Positions 7,671 to 15,226 of a stretch of DNA of 50,436 nucleotides are shown here, piece after piece; position 1 is the first letter of the stretch; every line of letters starts with the position of its first letter. The position numbers were made by a program, and so were the translations under genes. The notes under the pieces are model-generated. The model was given only the letters and a program-made list of their open reading frames with translations. It was not told where the DNA came from and did not search any database. Origin of the DNA: DASZBX01 sp035943635 (GTDB taxonomy: Bacteria; Actinomycetota; Actinomycetes; Streptomycetales; Catenulisporaceae); contig DASZBX010000048.1 of the NCBI GenBank assembly GCA_035943635.1, forward strand, positions 1 to 50,436. The letters are read 5' to 3'.

Positions 7671-9188
7671 TCAGACGTTCTGCGGGAAGCCCAGGTTGAC
7701 CCCGCCGTGGGACGGGTCCAGCCAGCGCTGGGTGACCGCCTTGGTGCGGGTGTAGAAGTGCACGCCCTGCGGGCCGTAGGCGTGCGAGTCGCCGAACAGC
7801 GAGGCCTTCCAGCCGCCGAAGGAGTAGTAGGCGACCGGGACCGGGATCGGCACGTTGATCCCGACCATGCCGACCTCGACCTCGTTGCGGAACCGGGCCG
7901 CCGCGCCGCCGTCGTTGGTGAAGATGGCCACGCCGTTGCCGTACGGGTTCGCGTTGATCAGCTCGACCGCCTGCTCGTAGCCGGCCGCCCGGACCACGCT
8001 GAGCACCGGGCCGAAGATCTCGTCGGTGTAGATCGGCATCTGCGGGGTCACGTCGTCGAACAGGGTCGGGCCGAGCCAGAACCCGCCGGAGGTGTCCACG
8101 CCGGTCGCCTCGACCGAGTCCACCGGGTGCTTGCGCCCGTCCACCACCAGCCGGGCCCCGGCCTTGAGGCCGGCGTCCAGGTAGGAGGTGACCTTGTCCC
8201 GGTGCGCGCCGGTGACCAGCGGGCCCATCTCCGAGGTGGCCGCGCAGCCCGGGCCCACCCGCAGCCGGCCCATCCGGTCCACGATCTTGTCCACCAGCTC
8301 GTCCGCGACCGTCTCCAGCGCGACCAGCACGGACACCGCCATGCAGCGCTCGCCGGCCGCGCCGAACCCGGCCGAGACCGCGGCGTCGGCGGCCAGGTCC
8401 AGGTCGGCGTCCGGCAGCACCACCATGTGGTTCTTCGCGCCGCCCAGGGCTTGGACGCGCTTGCCGTACCGGGTGCCGTTCTCGTAGACGTACCGGGCGA
8501 TCGGGGTCGAGCCGACGAAGGAGACCGCCTTGACGTCCGGGTGCTCCAGCAGCCGGTCCACCGCGACCTTGTCCCCGTGCACGACGTTGAACACCCCGTC
8601 CGGCAGCCCGGCCTCCTGCCACAGCGCGGCCATCCAGTTCGCCGCGGACGGGTCCTTCTCGCTCGGCTTGAGCAGCACCGTGTTGCCGGTGGCGATGGCG
8701 ACCGGGAAGAACCACATCGGGACCATGGCCGGGAAGTTGAACGGGGAGATGATCGCGACCGGGCCGAGCGGCTGCTGCAGTTCGTAGACCTCCACGCCGG
8801 TGGACGCCTGGTCGGTGAAGCCGCCCTTGAGCGCCTGCTGGATGCCGCAGGCGAACTCGACCACCTCGATCCCGCGGGCCACCTCGCCCAGCGCGTCCGA
8901 GTGCACCTTGCCGTGCTCGGCGACCAGGATCGAGGCCAGTTCGTCCCGCCGGGAGTTGATCAGCTCGCGGAACGCGAACAGGATCTGCACCCGCTTGGCC
9001 AGCGAGGTCGACCGCCACGCCGGGAAGGCCGCGGCCGCGGCGGCCACCGCGTCGTCCACCTCGCGCACGGAGGCGAAGTCCACCCGCCCGGTGACCTCTC
9101 CGGTCGCCGGATCGTGGATCTCGCCGTGCCGCTCGGCCGCGCCGTCCCAGGCCTTGCCGTCGATCCAGTGCGTCACGTGCTTCGTCAC
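7671..9188 (-). CDS. mmsA: CoA-acylating methylmalonate-semialdehyde dehydrogenase (MmsA/IolA type)
   Basis: It oxidises methylmalonate semialdehyde to propionyl-CoA or malonate semialdehyde to acetyl-CoA, using NAD and CoA, in valine, beta-alanine or inositol breakdown. The 505-residue protein has VTHWIDGKAWDG, ISPFNFPAMVPMWFFPVAIA, NTVLLKPSEKDPSA, FVGSTPIARYVYE, GAKNHMVVLPDAD and GERCMAVSV with the catalytic Cys near residue 282. The GAKNH motif, in place of the usual LELGG, is typical of the CoA-acylating subgroup. GTG 9188 was chosen; an open frame continues 26 residues upstream without family similarity. It may serve the omega-aminotransferase at 15223 by removing malonate semialdehyde; that is inference. 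Confidence 0.93.
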   Translation of the reverse strand: MTKHVTHWIDGKAWDGAAERHGEIHDPATGEVTGRVDFASVREVDDAVAAAAAAFPAWRSTSLAKRVQILFAFRELINSRRDELASILVAEHGKVHSDALGEVARGIEVVEFACGIQQALKGGFTDQASTGVEVYELQQPLGPVAIISPFNFPAMVPMWFFPVAIATGNTVLLKPSEKDPSAANWMAALWQEAGLPDGVFNVVHGDKVAVDRLLEHPDVKAVSFVGSTPIARYVYENGTRYGKRVQALGGAKNHMVVLPDADLDLAADAAVSAGFGAAGERCMAVSVLVALETVADELVDKIVDRMGRLRVGPGCAATSEMGPLVTGAHRDKVTSYLDAGLKAGARLVVDGRKHPVDSVEATGVDTSGGFWLGPTLFDDVTPQMPIYTDEIFGPVLSVVRAAGYEQAVELINANPYGNGVAIFTNDGGAAARFRNEVEVGMVGINVPIPVPVAYYSFGGWKASLFGDSHAYGPQGVHFYTRTKAVTQRWLDPSHGGVNLGFPQNV

Positions 9189-9353
9189 TTGGGGAGCCTT
9201 TCCTAGCTGCGGGACCGGTCGCGGCCCATCCCTTCGAGTGTGCGGGCGACCCCGGCCGAGCGTCACTTTCCAGGGTGTCTGCTTCAGCCGGTGATCTGCT
9301 TACCACCTGCCAGGCGTGGCCTCACAGGGTGGAGATCGGCCGGTGCCAATCCT

Positions 9354-9937
9354 TGCGAACAGCAGCGCGGTCAGCGGGGTGGTCTCGGCCGGTTCGAGTC
9401 GAGCACGATCGTGGTGCCCGCGGCGATCGCCGGCAGGATCTTCCAGGCCGCCATCTGCAACGGGTAGTTCCACGGCGCGATCGACCCGACCACGCCGACC
9501 GGCTCGCGCCGGACCGAGGAGACGTGGTCGGCCGAGTACTCCGCCTGCGCCTTACCCTCCAGGTGCCGGGCCGCGCCGGCGAAGAAGGCCACGTTGTCGA
9601 CCGTGCCGGGCACGTCGAAGCCGGTGGTCAGCCGGATCGGCTTGCCGGTCTGGCCGGACTCGACCCGGGCCAGCTCGTCGGCCTGCCCGCCGAGCAGGTC
9701 GGCCAGCCGGTACAGCGCCGCGGAACGCTCCGCGGGCGTGGCCCCGGCCCAGCCGGGCAGCGCGCGCCGGGCGGCCCGGACGGCGAGGTCCACCTCGGCC
9801 CCGTCGGCCGGCCGGCCCACCGCCACCGCCTTGCCGGTGGCCGGGTCCAGCACCCGGAAGTCCTCGCCGCCGACCGCGTCCCGCAGTCGGCCGTCGACGA
9901 AGTTCAACGGCCTGGTCTGGTTCGCCTGCTCGCTCAT
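9354..9937 (-). pseudogene. Frameshifted, truncated aldehyde dehydrogenase (aminobutyraldehyde type)
   Basis: From ATG 9937 the frame encodes a normal N-terminal aldehyde dehydrogenase domain (LNFVDGRLRDAVGGEDFRVLDPATGK, SIAPWNYPLQMAAWKILPAIAAGTTIVL). It then goes off family at DSNRPRPPR and stops at 9371. In another frame, 9354-9386 still encodes ETTPLTALLFA, which is what should follow KPS in this family, so a small indel shifted the frame. Beyond about 9354 no similarity remains, and the catalytic Glu, catalytic Cys and some 290 residues are missing. The intact paralogue is at 13087-14514. It is divergent from the PucR gene, its probable former regulator. Confidence 0.87.
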
Positions 9938-10329
9938 CGGCGCTGCTCCCGCGGTCTCGGCTCCACCCCGCCGGGCCGGCCTGTGCCCGGCCGGTCACCC
10001 GGCGGCCGACCGCCGCGGCCCGGACGGCCGACCGGCTCGGACTGAGGATCACGGCCCGGCGCGGCCCGGCGGAGCGGAGGGTTTCGTTGTAGGAAATCAC
10101 CCGGACGACGGATTCCCTGGGAACCCGCGGCCCGACTCGCCCACCTTGTCCCTCTTGCCAGTCGCCCGTCCAGCTGTCAGAGTGCATCGGAGCACGCCGC
10201 GGACCGGACACAGTGTCCGGTCCGGCAGCCGGGTGCCGAGGAAGGGACGCGCGGACGGCCGCCGCCCCGGGCCCGCCCCGGCCCGCCCGGCCGCCGTGCC
10301 GAAGCCGCCGCACAGATGAGGCCGACGCC
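9938..10329. other. Intergenic region between the pseudogene and the PucR gene
   Basis: About 390 bp of GC-rich divergent spacer with no credible ORF. It contains the strong palindrome at 10200-10224 and a relatively AT-rich stretch near 10079-10100 (GGTTTCGTTGTAGGAAATCA) that could hold a promoter. Nothing else stands out. Confidence 0.6.
10200..10224. promoter_or_regulatory. 25-bp perfect palindrome, candidate PucR operator
   Basis: Arms of 12 bp (10200-10211 and 10213-10224; core GGACCGGACAC / GTGTCCGGTCC) surround a single central A. It lies about 105 bp upstream of the PucR gene start and between two divergent genes. The palindrome is seen; the operator role is inferred. It has no T-tract and no gene ends nearby, so a terminator is unlikely. 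Confidence 0.6.
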
Positions 10330-12003
10330 ATGCCCGAAGCGATACCAGCGTCCGATCCCGAGCCCGCGCTGATGCACCCCGGCTTCCCGACCGTCGCCGA
10401 GGTGCTCGCGCTCGACCCGGTCCGGCAGGGCAACCCGCGGGTGGTGGCCGGCGCGGCCGGGCTGGACCGCCGGGTGCGCTGGGTGCACGTGACCGAGCTG
10501 ATCGAGGTGCGCGAGATCCTGCGCGGCGGCGAGCTGGTGCTGTCCACCGCGATCGCCTGGCCGGACGACCGGGAGGCGCTGGCCCGCTACGTGGCCGACC
10601 TGGCCGGGCTGGGCGCGGCGGGCCTGGTGGTGGAACTGGGCCGGCGCTACCCGGACGCCCCGCCCAAGGCACTGCTGCTGGCCGCGGAGAAGCACCGCCT
10701 GCCGGTGATCACCCTGGGCCGGGACACCCGGTTCGTCACCATCACCGAGGCCGTGCACGCGCAGATCATCGACGCCCAGCTGGCCGAGCTGCGCGCCTCC
10801 GAGGAGGTGCACCAGGCGTTCAACGAGCTCGCGGTCGAGGGCGCCGACCCGCTGGAGGTGGTCCGGCAGATCGCCAAGATGGCCGGGCACCCGGTGGTGC
10901 TGGAGAACCTGGCGCACCAGGTGCTGGTCTACGAGGTGGCCGGGAGCACCGCCGAGGCGCTGCTGGACGGCTGGGAGGGCCGTTCCCGCGCGGTGCGGCC
11001 GAGCACCCGGACCGCCTACGACGAGCGCTCCGGCTGGCTGACCACGATCGTCGGCGCCCGCGGGCAGGACTGGGGCCGGCTGGTGGTGATCTGCGACGGC
11101 GTCCCGGCCCCGGCGCCGACCCGGCTGACCATGCTGGCCGAACGCGGCGCGTCCACCCTGGCGCTGAACCGGCTGATGCAGCGGGACCGGGAGTCGCTGG
11201 AACGCCAGACCCACCGCACCCTGCTGACCTCGATCCTCAACCACGACCACTCCGCGGCCGAGGTCTCGCTGCGGGCCCGGGCGATCGGGGTCGGCCTGGA
11301 CGGCAAACGCCTGGTCGGCCTGGTGCTGCGGCTGCGCGGCCCGGCCCAGACCACCGCGCTGGAGACCCAGGCCCGGCTGCGCGAACTGACCGACTACGCC
11401 GCCGCCGCGGTCCGGGACAAGCGGCTGTCCGCGCTGATCGGCTCGGTGGACGAGCACTCCGTCGGCCTGCTGCTGGCGCTCGGCCCGCAGGACCGGGAGG
11501 ATGCCGCGCTGAGCACCTTCACCGCCGCGGTGCGCAAACTCGGCGGGCCGGACGGCGGCGAGTTCGCGATCGCGGTCGGCACCTCGGTCGGCGCGGTCCG
11601 CGACGCCCGGCGCTCGCTGCTGGAGGCCGTCCAGGTCGCCGACGCGGCGATCCGGCAGACCGGCGGCCCGGCCTACCACCGGCTGGTGGACGTGCGCCTG
11701 CGCGGCCTGCTGCACCTGCTGCGCGACGACGCCCGGCTGCAGACCTACGTGGAGCGCGAACTCGGCCCGCTGCTCGCGTACGACACCGAGCGCGGCACGA
11801 ACCTCGTGGCCATGCTCGGCGTCTACCTGGACCAGGGACGCAACAAGTCGGCCGCGGCCGACGCCGCCCACCTCTCGCGCCCGTCCTTCTACGAGCGGCT
11901 GCACCGGATCGAGCGGGTCCTCGGGGTGGACCTGGACTCGGTCGAGTCCTGCCTGTCCCTGCACGTGGCCCTGCTCGCCCTGGACGCCGTCCGCACGCCC
12001 TGA
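10330..12003 (+). CDS. PucR-family transcriptional regulator
   Basis: The 557-residue protein has an N-terminal PucR (purine catabolism) ligand domain: PTVAEVLALDPVRQGNPRVVAGAAGLDRRVRWVHVTEL, then LRGGELVLSTAIAW and GLVVELGRRY. A central GGDEF-like/coiled segment follows, then a C-terminal helix-turn-helix of the HTH_30 type: YLDQGRNKSAAADAAHLSRPSFYERLHRIERVLGVDLDS. Such regulators control nitrogen-compound catabolism, including purines, GABA and polyamines. ATG 10330 was chosen; an ATG at 10372, nearer the domain, is possible. The divergent neighbour is the decayed aldehyde dehydrogenase. Its 3' end is only 10 bp from the convergent lipoprotein gene. Confidence 0.9.
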   Translation: MPEAIPASDPEPALMHPGFPTVAEVLALDPVRQGNPRVVAGAAGLDRRVRWVHVTELIEVREILRGGELVLSTAIAWPDDREALARYVADLAGLGAAGLVVELGRRYPDAPPKALLLAAEKHRLPVITLGRDTRFVTITEAVHAQIIDAQLAELRASEEVHQAFNELAVEGADPLEVVRQIAKMAGHPVVLENLAHQVLVYEVAGSTAEALLDGWEGRSRAVRPSTRTAYDERSGWLTTIVGARGQDWGRLVVICDGVPAPAPTRLTMLAERGASTLALNRLMQRDRESLERQTHRTLLTSILNHDHSAAEVSLRARAIGVGLDGKRLVGLVLRLRGPAQTTALETQARLRELTDYAAAAVRDKRLSALIGSVDEHSVGLLLALGPQDREDAALSTFTAAVRKLGGPDGGEFAIAVGTSVGAVRDARRSLLEAVQVADAAIRQTGGPAYHRLVDVRLRGLLHLLRDDARLQTYVERELGPLLAYDTERGTNLVAMLGVYLDQGRNKSAAADAAHLSRPSFYERLHRIERVLGVDLDSVESCLSLHVALLALDAVRTP

Positions 12004-12013
12004 GCGGCGGGCC

Positions 12014-12949
12014 TCAGCTCAGGGTGGCGCCGTCGACGACCTCGGTCGGGCCGGGCACCAGCGGGGTGGTGCCCCACTTGGTGAACGAGGCCGTGGTGAT
12101 CACGGTGCCCTGCTGGTAGCTGATCGCCAGCGGCAGGCCGGTGGCCTTGTTGATCGCGATCGTGGTCTTCGGTGTCTGGGTGGTCTTGGACACGTGTGTG
12201 ATCAGCGTGCAGGGGATGCCGTCGACGGTCTTCGCCCCCGCGATCGTCCACGGCTCCCCGCCGGCGTCGGTCAGGTCCGCGGCCAGGGCCGTGGGCGAGC
12301 TGAGCGAGGCGTACCCGGGCAGGCCGGCCGAGCCGGTCAGGTGCAGCGAGGTCTTCTGCGCGCCGGTGAGTTTGACCCACTTCGAGGAGCCGACCGTGGC
12401 GACCGAGGCCGCGCTCAGGGCCGGGTGCCAGAAGGTCAGCACGTCCGGGTCGGGGGTGGCGGTCGGCGTGGCCGACTCGTACAGGCGCAGGTAGGTGTCG
12501 CTGCCCAGGACGTAGGTGTCCAGGACCAGGCCCTGGTCGAGCAGCGCGAAGTGCGCGTTCCCGGCTCTGTCGTAGGTGGCCGAGCCCTGCAGTTCGGCGC
12601 CGTCGGCCTGCTCGGCCGGGCTCTCCAGCGTGCCGGTGAGGGTGAATCCGCAGGCCGCAGGGATCTCAGCGACGGCGACCTGGACCATCTGGGCCGCGGT
12701 GTCCCCGGAGACGCTCGCGGTCTGCGGGGTGCAGGCCGTGGCCGGGGCGGTGGCGGTGGGCGCGGCGGCGGCGGTGTCCGGGTCGGTCGTGGCGCCGGCG
12801 CCGAACCCGGGCAGGGTCGGCAGGGGGGTGTCCAGGTTTCCCCCGACCGGGGACGCGCTCACGCCCGCGCAGCCGGCCAGCAGGGCCGCCGCGGCGGCCA
12901 GCCCGGCCGCGGCGCCGGCCCGGCGGGTCGCTATGTCTCTGATAACCAT
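12014..12949 (-). CDS. Secreted lipoprotein, unknown function
   Basis: The 311-residue protein begins with a signal peptide (RRAGAAAGLAAAAALLAGC) whose lipobox LAGC places the lipidated Cys at residue 27. A Thr/Ala/Pro-rich linker leads to a beta-rich domain with ATYDRAGNAHFALLDQGLVLDTYVLGSDTYLRL and a C-terminal KTTIAINKATGLPLAISYQ segment. The pattern resembles the LppX/LprG-like lipoprotein fold of actinobacteria, but I cannot confirm this. It is probably anchored to the outer face of the cytoplasmic membrane. No Shine-Dalgarno sequence is visible before ATG 12949. It converges on the PucR gene. Confidence 0.8.
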   Translation of the reverse strand: MVIRDIATRRAGAAAGLAAAAALLAGCAGVSASPVGGNLDTPLPTLPGFGAGATTDPDTAAAAPTATAPATACTPQTASVSGDTAAQMVQVAVAEIPAACGFTLTGTLESPAEQADGAELQGSATYDRAGNAHFALLDQGLVLDTYVLGSDTYLRLYESATPTATPDPDVLTFWHPALSAASVATVGSSKWVKLTGAQKTSLHLTGSAGLPGYASLSSPTALAADLTDAGGEPWTIAGAKTVDGIPCTLITHVSKTTQTPKTTIAINKATGLPLAISYQQGTVITTASFTKWGTTPLVPGPTEVVDGATLS

Positions 12950-13086
12950 GGCGGCAGTTTACGGATGCCGCGCAAGCCCGTGCGCCCGATCCCCCTGATC
13001 CGGCCGAACCCGGCGCGGCGCCGGCCGGCCGGTCCGGGGGCCGGTGGGCGGGCGCCGCGCGGGCAGGCCGGGGGCGTGGGCCGGCG

Positions 13087-14514
13087 TCAGATGGCCGACA
13101 TCACGTGCTTGATCCGGGTGTAGTCCTCGAAGCCGTACATCGACAGGTCCTTGCCGTAGCCGGACTGGCCGAAGCCGCCGTGCGGCATCTCGGCGACCAG
13201 CGGGATGTGCGTGTTGATCCAGACGCAGCCGAAGTCCAGGTCGCGGGAGAAGCGCAGCGCGCGGGCGTGGTCCTTGGTCCAGACCGAGGAGGACAGGCCG
13301 TAGACGGTGCCGTTGGCGTAGTCGAGCGCCTGCTCGTCGTCGGCGAACTTCTGCACGGTGATCACCGGGCCGAAGACCTCGTTCTGGATGATCTCGTCGT
13401 CCTGCTGCAGGCCGGAGACGACGGTCGGGGCGTAGAAGTAGCCGACCTCGCCGACCCGGTGGCCGCCGGTGTTGAGCACCGCGTGGCTCGGCAGGCGCTC
13501 GATGAAGCCGTGGACCCGGGTGAGCTGGTTGGCGTTGTTGAGCGGGCCGTAGAGCACGTCCTCGTCGTCCGGCAGGCCGGTCTTGGTGGCCGCGGCGGCC
13601 TCGGTCAGCGCGGCGACGAACTGGTCGTACACGGACTCGTGCACCAGCACGCGGGTGGCCGCGGTGCAGTCCTGGCCGGCGTTGAAGTACCCGGCCACGG
13701 AGATCCCCTCGACCGCGGCGGCGATGTCGGCGTCCTCGAAGACCAGGCAGGGGGCCTTGCCGCCGAGTTCCAGGTGCACCCGCTTGACGTCCTTGGCCGC
13801 GCTGGCGGCCACCTCGATGCCGGCCCGGACCGAGCCGGTGATCGAGGCCATCGCCGGGACCGGGTGCTCGACCAGGGCGCGGCCGGTGTCCCGGTCCCCG
13901 CACACCACGTTGAGCACGCCCGGGGGCAGGAACTCCTGGACCAGTTCGGCCAGCAGCAGGGTGGACAGCGGGGTGGTGTCGGAGGGCTTGAGCACCACGG
14001 TGTTGCCGGCCGCCAGGGCCGGGGCGATCTTCCACACGGCCATCAGCAGCGGGTAGTTCCACGGGGTGACCTGGGCGCAGACGCCGATCGGCTCGCGCCG
14101 GATGGTGGAGGTGTGGTCGGCCATGTACTCGGAGGTGGCCCGGCCGTCCAGGATCCGGGCGGCGCCGGCGAAGAACCGGATCTGGTCGACCGCGGGGCCC
14201 AGTTCCTCGCTCAGGGTCAGGCCGAGCGGCTTGCCGGTGTTGCGCGACTCCACCGCGGCGAACTCCTCGGCCCGGGCCTCGATCGCGTCGGCGATCTTCA
14301 GCAGCGCGCGCTGGCGCTCGGCCGGGGTGGACCGGCGCCACTCCTTGAACGCGGCGGCGGCGGCCTGGACGGCGGCGTCCACGTCGGCCGGGCCGGACAC
14401 GGGCGCCAGCGCGATCACCTTTTCGGTGACCGGGTCGATGATCTCGCTGGTGCGGCCGTCGACCGTGTCCAGCGGCTTGCCGGCGACGATGTTGCGCAGG
14501 TGCTGCAGTTCCAT
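13087..14514 (-). CDS. Aminobutyraldehyde (gamma-) dehydrogenase-type aldehyde dehydrogenase
   Basis: It probably oxidises 4-aminobutyraldehyde to GABA with NAD in putrescine breakdown. The 475-residue length is normal. Visible motifs are QVTPWNYPLLMAVWKIAPALAAGNTVVLKPSDTTPLSTLL (NAD-binding region), ITGSVRAGIEVA, LELGGKAPCLVF with the general-base Glu, GQDCTAATRVLVH with the catalytic Cys near residue 283, and NEVFGPVITVQKF. A related betainealdehyde or other amino-aldehyde substrate cannot be excluded. It is divergent from the Lrp-aminotransferase pair across a dyad, and is the intact paralogue of the pseudogene at 9354-9937. Confidence 0.9.
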   Translation of the reverse strand: MELQHLRNIVAGKPLDTVDGRTSEIIDPVTEKVIALAPVSGPADVDAAVQAAAAAFKEWRRSTPAERQRALLKIADAIEARAEEFAAVESRNTGKPLGLTLSEELGPAVDQIRFFAGAARILDGRATSEYMADHTSTIRREPIGVCAQVTPWNYPLLMAVWKIAPALAAGNTVVLKPSDTTPLSTLLLAELVQEFLPPGVLNVVCGDRDTGRALVEHPVPAMASITGSVRAGIEVAASAAKDVKRVHLELGGKAPCLVFEDADIAAAVEGISVAGYFNAGQDCTAATRVLVHESVYDQFVAALTEAAAATKTGLPDDEDVLYGPLNNANQLTRVHGFIERLPSHAVLNTGGHRVGEVGYFYAPTVVSGLQQDDEIIQNEVFGPVITVQKFADDEQALDYANGTVYGLSSSVWTKDHARALRFSRDLDFGCVWINTHIPLVAEMPHGGFGQSGYGKDLSMYGFEDYTRIKHVMSAI

Positions 14515-14659
14515 GGGGTGACTCTCCGTCGCGATCCGGGGTGGACTACAAAGGGGGTGAGGCTGGTTATTGTTCCTCTTGGGTGACTTCCGCCTGACGT
14601 TCCGCTGCCAGCCTAGCCCGAACAGGCCGGCGGATCGAGACCGCGCTGTAAAAGCTTCG

Positions 14660-14705
14660 CAATGGATTCCGCATTACAGAGCACTCAAGCATGCGGAATC
14701 CATTG
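14660..14705. promoter_or_regulatory. 15-bp inverted repeat, candidate Lrp operator
   Basis: CAATGGATTCCGCAT (14660-14674) and its exact complement ATGCGGAATCCATTG (14691-14705) are separated by 16 bp, so the arm centres lie 31 bp (about three helical turns) apart. The site is in the divergent space between the dehydrogenase at 14514 and the Lrp gene. It is more AT-rich than its surroundings. This is a good candidate for autoregulation and for co-control of both arms. Confidence 0.75.
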
Positions 14706-14752
14706 TCTAACTCTTGCCAAACAACGGTATCTGCATTCATGATGGAGTCGTG

Positions 14753-15226
14753 TTGAACCAGCACAAGGTGTCCCAGCAGCAGGTGCTCGATCCGCTGTCC
14801 AGGGCGATCATCGAACAGCTCCAGCAGGACGGCCGGCGGGCGTACGCCACGATCGGCAAGGCCGTGGGACTGTCCGAGGCCGCGGTCCGCCAGCGGGTGC
14901 AGAAGCTGACGGACGCCGGGGTGATGCAGATCGTGGCGGTCACCGACCCGCTCACGGTCGGTTTCAACCGGGAGGCGATGATCGGGATCCGGTGCGAGGG
15001 TGATATCGAGCCGATCGCGGCCGCCCTGTCCGCGATGGCCGAGATCACCTACGTCGTGGCCACCGCCGGCTCGTTCGACCTGATGGTCGAGGTGGTGGCG
15101 GAGAACGACGAGCAGCTGCTGGCGATCATCAACAAGGGGATCCGCTCGATCCCCAACGTGAAGAGCACGGAGAGCTTCTCCTATCTGAAGCTTTACAAAC
15201 AGACCTACACCTGGGGTACCCGATGA
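14753..15226 (+). CDS. Lrp/AsnC-family transcriptional regulator
   Basis: About 157 residues: an N-terminal winged helix (LDPLSRAIIEQLQQDGRRAYATIGKAVGLSEAAVRQRVQKLTDAGVMQIVAVTDP) and a C-terminal RAM ligand-binding domain (IGIRCEGDIEPIAAALSAMAEITYVVATAGSFDLMVEVVAEN). The start is uncertain. TTG 14753 has GGAG about 5 bp upstream; GTG 14750 and an upstream TTG at 14714 are in frame. The stop overlaps the ATG of the aminotransferase by 4 bp (ATGA), so the two are translationally coupled. It likely senses an amino acid or amine related to the aminotransferase substrate. Confidence 0.92.
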   Translation: MNQHKVSQQQVLDPLSRAIIEQLQQDGRRAYATIGKAVGLSEAAVRQRVQKLTDAGVMQIVAVTDPLTVGFNREAMIGIRCEGDIEPIAAALSAMAEITYVVATAGSFDLMVEVVAENDEQLLAIINKGIRSIPNVKSTESFSYLKLYKQTYTWGTR

